Assembly: GCA_900758845.1 (NCBI GenBank)
Contig: CAAESW010000051.1
Location: 1 to 15,739 of the forward strand
Origin: an uncultured Collinsella sp.
Lineage (GTDB): Bacteria; Actinomycetota; Coriobacteriia; Coriobacteriales; Coriobacteriaceae
Length of the DNA stretch: 15,739 bases
Direction: 5' to 3'
Below the pieces are notes generated by a model. It was not told the origin of the DNA, made no database searches, and worked only from the letters and a program-made list of their open reading frames with translations. The position numbers were made by a program, and so were the translations under genes. Position 1 is the first letter of the stretch. Each line of letters starts with the position of its first letter. This document shows, piece by piece, positions 12,075-15,739 of the stretch.

Positions 12075-13475
12075 TTATGCCTCCGCACGGAGCGGCGCGA
12101 AGCTGGCGGTACCGCCCTCGATAACGCTCAGATAGGCACGGCCCGTACGCTTGGCGGTTGAGGACTGCAGGCGCTCGGTCTCTTCCTCGAGGATCTGATT
12201 GACGCGCTCGTGACGACGGTTTTCCATAATGCCGGCGGCAATAGCCTCGGCCCGCTCGATGCTCTCGCGCGAGATACGGGCAGTATCCTCGGGGAACACA
12301 GCACTGTGACGGCCGACATAGGCGGGGGCAGCAGGCTGAGGGGCAGCGACGGGAGCGGGGGCTGCAACAGGAGCGGGCTCGTCAATCTCATCCAGAATCG
12401 CGGTGGCGGCGGCCCACATGTCCTCGTGGCCCGAGTAATCGGCCATGGGAACATCAACCTCGAGCGAGGCGTCCGGAAGGTCGCCGGTGTCGATGCGATC
12501 TTGGGCATCAATCGATGCGGTGATGGCTGCAGGCTCATCGAGGTCATCGAGATCGATGTCCGCGGCACCGGAGATGATAGGCATGCTGGCGAGGTTTGCG
12601 TTGTACGGCGCAGCCTCAGCCGCCTGCTGCTGGGCAGGAGCGCCCCAAAGCGAGCTTTCGGCGGCACGGCGGGCGGCAACGGCCTCCTCGTCCGCGGCCA
12701 TGGCTTCATCAACGTACGAATTGTCGGCAGAAGCGTTCGCGTCCGCCGAGGTAGCGCTGTAGGCGTTATTGGCTGCCGCGTTGGCGACGAGCGCCACGAA
12801 AGCCGCCGTGCTGCCCGCAGGGGCGGCCTGGGAGCCAGACACGGCGCGTGCCGCGGCGGCGATGTCGTCGCGATTGAAGGAGCCGGTCTGCCCGCCGTTG
12901 GTGAGCTCGTCGATGGCGACTTGATAGACGTCGCGCGAGTGTGCAGGGTCGCAGCTCACCGGCGAATCGTCGTCGAGCATACTGTCGATCATGGACCAAG
13001 CCTCGGCCTCGTCCATAGCATCTGCAGCTCGAGCGATGGTAGGGACACCATCATCGGCATGACGGCGCTGGAACGCACCAGCCAGGCCGGAAAGGAATGC
13101 CGAGGTAGACTGCTCCGCCTGAGCCTGAGAATCAGAAGCCGCAGCGTAAGGAGTCGCATCCTGCTGCTGAGCTGAAATCGAGGCGGTCTTGAACTCGCTT
13201 TGATGCTGATTGAGATTGGCGGCACCGCCCATGGCATCGGGCTGGAACAGACGCTCTTCACGCTGCGCACGATACTCGGAGATACCCAGCGAGGCGGCAT
13301 AGATGCCCACGCCCGCCACCGCGCCCACGGCGAAGGGAACCGCACCCGCCACGACCGTCTCGTTCACAGACGAAAACGGCAGCGTCGCGGCATACATAAC
13401 CACGGGAGCGGCAAGGCCGATCCCGCACGAAAGTCCGGCAAGGACTGCTCGTTGTGTTGCATCAGAAGAAGCCAT
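12075..13475 (-). CDS. Unrecognised Ala/Asp-rich protein with two N-terminal membrane segments
   Basis: A 466-residue protein I do not recognise. Two hydrophobic segments lie at about 11-32 and 41-64, forming a hairpin with a short loop. The remaining 400 residues are rich in Ala, Asp, Glu, Gln and Ser with low complexity, for example AAPAPVAAPQPAAPAY (371-386), and include acidic patches (DIDLDDLDEP, 307-316). A short helical, charged region (about 394-440) and a more structured-looking C-terminus, GRAYLSVIEGGTASFAPL (445-462), close the protein. There is no signal-peptidase site or enzymatic motif. The ATG at 13475 has GGGGAG upstream; an in-frame TTG at 13502 is less likely. It is the first gene of an operon with the VanZ-like gene, from a good promoter at 13612-13640. 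The architecture suggests a membrane-anchored cytoplasmic scaffold, for example at the envelope, but that is inference. Confidence 0.7.
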   Translation of the reverse strand: MASSDATQRAVLAGLSCGIGLAAPVVMYAATLPFSSVNETVVAGAVPFAVGAVAGVGIYAASLGISEYRAQREERLFQPDAMGGAANLNQHQSEFKTASISAQQQDATPYAAASDSQAQAEQSTSAFLSGLAGAFQRRHADDGVPTIARAADAMDEAEAWSMIDSMLDDDSPVSCDPAHSRDVYQVAIDELTNGGQTGSFNRDDIAAAARAVSGSQAAPAGSTAAFVALVANAAANNAYSATSADANASADNSYVDEAMAADEEAVAARRAAESSLWGAPAQQQAAEAAPYNANLASMPIISGAADIDLDDLDEPAAITASIDAQDRIDTGDLPDASLEVDVPMADYSGHEDMWAAATAILDEIDEPAPVAAPAPVAAPQPAAPAYVGRHSAVFPEDTARISRESIERAEAIAAGIMENRRHERVNQILEEETERLQSSTAKRTGRAYLSVIEGGTASFAPLRAEA

Positions 13476-13611
13476 GAGCTCTCCCCATCTTCCAGCACCC
13501 AAATCGCATCATTCAGTTGGCTGCGCGAGAGAAGATGAAGCGGGGCTATGCCCCAAAGCAACGGTATATGGTTCGTTTCATCTGCGTTATCCGTCGCGAA
13601 GCTTAAAAGCT

Positions 13612-13640
13612 ATTATGCGAAACCGCCCTGTCGATTGCAA
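13612..13640 (-). promoter_or_regulatory. Promoter of the Ala-rich protein / VanZ operon
   Basis: On the minus strand TTGCAA (13640-13635), then exactly 17 bases, then CATAAT (13617-13612). Transcription would start near 13605, giving a leader of about 130 bases before the ATG at 13475. The motif is very like the tRNA operon promoter in this window. Confidence 0.65.
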
Positions 13641-13720
13641 GCGACGATGTCGGATTGAAACGGGAAACCTGCTGCTTGCCAGTCTTATGGTCAAAAATAA
13701 GCGCGGAGCGGCGATATAGA

Positions 13721-13751
13721 AAAGGGCCGAGGCTCAAAGCCCCGACCCTTT
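13721..13751 (-). terminator. Terminator downstream of rho
   Basis: AAAGGG (13721-13726) with CCCTTT (13746-13751) and inner GGC/GCC pairs (13731-13733 with 13739-13741) form an interrupted stem with a 5-base loop, 37 bases past the rho stop. The minus-strand product ends in CCCTTTTC, so it should act on rho. Confidence 0.65.
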
Positions 13752-13788
13752 ATTGCATTGATGACTATCGCTGCGTGTGGATGACAAC

Positions 13789-15739
13789 CTAGAACGTCTG
13801 CTCGTAGTCGCTGTGCTTTTTGGCCGAACGCACCAGGAACTCCTGGTTGGTGTTGGTGCCCTTAAGACCCTTGATAAACGACGCAGCTGCGCGCTCGGTG
13901 TTGTTCATGCCGGCAAGAATGCGACGCAGGCCAAAGACAAACGGACGCATCTGCTCGTCAACCAACAGGTCCTCGTTACGCGTACCGGAGGCAACGGGGT
14001 CGATAGCCGGGAAGATGCGGCGGTCGGCCAGGTCGCGGTCGAGCTTGAGCTCCATGTTGCCGGTGCCCTTGAACTCCTCAAAGATGACCTCGTCCATCTT
14101 GGAGCCGGTGTCGATGAGGGCAGAGGCCAGGATGGTGAGCGAGCCACCGTTCTCGATATTGCGGGCTGCGCCCAGGAAGCGCTTGGGCGGATATAGTGCC
14201 GCCGAATCGACGCCGCCCGAAAGGATGCGGCCTGAGGCGGGCGCCGCCAAGTTGTAGGCGCGGGCAAGACGCGTGATGGAGTCGAGCACCACCACGACAT
14301 CGCCGCCCAGCTCCACGATGCGCTTGGCGCGCTCGATGACGAGCTCTGCCACACGAGTGTGGTTGTCGGCGGGCATATCGAAGGTCGACGCCACAACCTC
14401 GCCCTTGATGGAACGCTGCATATCGGTAACCTCTTCGGGGCGCTCGTCGACGAGCAGGCAGATGAGGTGCACCTCGGGGTTGTTAATCGAGATAGACTGG
14501 CAGATCTTCTTGAGGATCGTGGTCTTGCCGGCCTTGGGCGGGGACACGATCAGGCCACGCTGACCCTTGCCAATCGGCGACACGATGTCGATGGCGCGAC
14601 CGGTAATGGAGTCCTTGCCGTGCTCCATGCGCAGCGGCTCGTTGGGATAGACCGGGGTGAGGTCACCAAACTTGGGACGGTTGCGAATCTGCTCGGGGTC
14701 TAGACCGTTGACGGTCGTGATTTTGGCGAGGCCGGCGCGCTTGTCGCCGCCGCGCGAAGGACGCAGCGAGCCCTCGATGACGTCGCCCGTGCGCAGACGC
14801 GCGGAGCGGATGAGGTAGGCGGGCACGAAGGCGTCGTCGTTGGACTTCATGTAGCCATGGGCATGGATGATACCGGAGCTGTCCGGACGAATCTGCAGGA
14901 TGCCCTTGATGTCGCGGAAGCCCTCGGCCTTCGCGGCGGTGACGTAGATCTCCTCGACGAGCTCGGCTTTCTTCTTGCCGGTCGTCTCGATCTCGAACTC
15001 CTTGGCCTTCTCGCGCAGCTCGGCGACCTTCATGGCCGCGAGCTCCTCGCGCGAAAGCGTGGGCTCGGTGGGAGCGGCATTACGCTCCTTGTTGCGCTGC
15101 TTGCGATCGCGCTGACGGTTGCGGCGGTCGTTGTTGCGCTCGTCCTTGCGCTCGTTGCGCTCGTCGTTACGCTTATGCTGGCGACGGTTGGGGCGAGCGC
15201 CGTCTTCGGCCTCGGCGGGCGCGGCGCCATCGGTTGCGGCGGCATCGGCGTTAGCCGCAGTATCATCGCTGGTCTCGGCCTTGGAATCGCCCTGCAGCTC
15301 GGCCTCGGCCTGCTGCTCGGACGCCCTGGCCTTAGCGGACTTCTTACGACCGCGCTTGGGCTTCTCAGACGCAGGCTGTTCGACGTCCTGGGGCTCGGCG
15401 GCATCAGTCGATGCATCGACGGTCGTCTCGGCGGAATCCTCGGACGCACCCTTCTTGGCAGCCTTGGCCTTGGACGTGCGCTTAGCAGCAGTACGACGGC
15501 TGCGACCGGGACGGACGTCGGCGGGCTCGGCATCGGCAGAAACGGCCTCGGAAGTCGTAGCATCCTGGACGGGCGCGTCGGCAGCGGTTGCAGACTCGGC
15601 GATCGCCGCAGCATCCCGAGCGGCGGCGGCTGCGGCTGCGGCCTTCTCGGCCTCGACGAAGGCCTTGGGCTTGCGACCGCGACGGTGCGGGCGCAAAGCC
15701 GGATCGACAACGGGAACTTCGCTGGCCTCGACAGGCGCA
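13789..15739 (-). CDS. rho: Transcription termination factor Rho (5' end outside window)
   Basis: The RNA-dependent ATPase/helicase that ends transcription. The frame is open to the window edge; 649 residues are visible. Numbering below starts at the TTG codon at 15696. Residues 1-210 are a low-complexity extension with basic clusters (RRGRKPK at 5-11, RSRRTAAKRTSKAKAAKK at 65-82, KPKRGRKKSAKAR at 112-124) and an Arg/Asn-rich tract (170-206). The Rho N-terminal helical domain follows (about 214-255, ELREKAKEFEIET), then the cold-shock-type RNA-binding domain (about 262-325, ending in VIEGSLRP). The ATPase core has Walker A SPPKAGKTT (385-393, K391), Walker B VVVVLDSITR (D472), the Q loop SGGVDSAALYPPKRFLGAA (493-511) and the R loop LADRRIFPAID (556-566). 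The core is complete. Long extensions like this one are typical of high-GC Gram-positives, where they add RNA affinity. Confidence 0.96.
   Translation of the reverse strand, partial: APVEASEVPVVDPALRPHRRGRKPKAFVEAEKAAAAAAAARDAAAIAESATAADAPVQDATTSEAVSADAEPADVRPGRSRRTAAKRTSKAKAAKKGASEDSAETTVDASTDAAEPQDVEQPASEKPKRGRKKSAKARASEQQAEAELQGDSKAETSDDTAANADAAATDGAAPAEAEDGARPNRRQHKRNDERNERKDERNNDRRNRQRDRKQRNKERNAAPTEPTLSREELAAMKVAELREKAKEFEIETTGKKKAELVEEIYVTAAKAEGFRDIKGILQIRPDSSGIIHAHGYMKSNDDAFVPAYLIRSARLRTGDVIEGSLRPSRGGDKRAGLAKITTVNGLDPEQIRNRPKFGDLTPVYPNEPLRMEHGKDSITGRAIDIVSPIGKGQRGLIVSPPKAGKTTILKKICQSISINNPEVHLICLLVDERPEEVTDMQRSIKGEVVASTFDMPADNHTRVAELVIERAKRIVELGGDVVVVLDSITRLARAYNLAAPASGRILSGGVDSAALYPPKRFLGAARNIENGGSLTILASALIDTGSKMDEVIFEEFKGTGNMELKLDRDLADRRIFPAIDPVASGTRNEDLLVDEQMRPFVFGLRRILAGMNNTERAAASFIKGLKGTNTNQEFLVRSAKKHSDYEQTF

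Larger units (their letters stand above)
13476..13788. other. Intergenic region between Rho and the Ala-rich membrane-protein operon
   Basis: Just over 300 bases without a gene. It contains the promoter at 13612-13640 and a leader of roughly 130 bases for the minus-strand operon, with a GGGGC/GCCCC hairpin (13542-13554, three-base loop) in the leader. The Rho terminator (13721-13751) follows. Confidence 0.6.

Noticed and set aside
12210..13175. A 321-codon plus-strand open frame opposite the Ala/Asp-rich protein
   Set aside because: The minus-strand frame has a promoter, a ribosome site, hydrophobic membrane segments and a tight operon link; the plus frame shows an Arg/Gly-rich shadow composition.

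Overview
This is a GC-rich bacterial chromosome segment. My inference is an anaerobic gut actinobacterium of the class Coriobacteriia, most likely Collinsella or a close relative. The reasons are the high GC content, the SUF-type iron-sulfur genes with a SufU scaffold, a Rho factor with a long Ala/Glu/Arg-rich N-terminal extension, the NifU-like plus GGGtGRT gene pair, and tRNA genes that encode their CCA ends. I could not run a database search, so the taxon is not proven.

Layout. Positions 1-2903 (+) hold the 3' part of a SUF operon: the end of sufD, then sufS and sufU, each overlapping its neighbour, closed by a hairpin terminator near 2933-2968. Facing it on the minus strand (2969-3778) is a protein of the IS200-like/RAYT transposase family. 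It carries a C-terminal helix-turn-helix but appears to have lost both catalytic signatures. After a 400-base gap comes a two-gene operon (4182-5939, +): a NifU/SufU-like scaffold and a GGGtGRT protein, ended by a very strong terminator. An FAD-dependent oxidoreductase of the fumarate reductase/L-aspartate oxidase superfamily follows (6195-7721), then a DinD-type DNA-damage-inducible protein (7883-8743).

Positions 8787-9176 (-) are a tRNA cluster transcribed as His(GTG)-Lys(CTT)-Lys(CTT), with a recognisable promoter and terminator. Next on the plus strand are a class I/II aminotransferase (9287-10468) and a ROK-family sugar kinase resembling fructokinase (10613-11503). A perfect bidirectional terminator separates the kinase from a minus-strand pair: a VanZ-family membrane protein and, upstream of it, an unrecognised Ala/Asp-rich protein with two membrane segments. 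The last gene (13789 to the window end, -) is transcription terminator Rho, whose 5' end lies outside the window.

How it fits together. SufS supplies sulfur, SufU relays it and SufD belongs to the SufBCD assembly scaffold. The NifU-like/GGGtGRT pair 1.3 kb away has the look of a second, uncharacterised iron-sulfur module. Its codon choice suggests high expression. This pair is the best candidate for an undescribed system in the window. The catalytically degenerate RAYT-like protein and the long N-terminal extension of Rho are the next most interesting items. The rest is ordinary housekeeping or small accessory genes.
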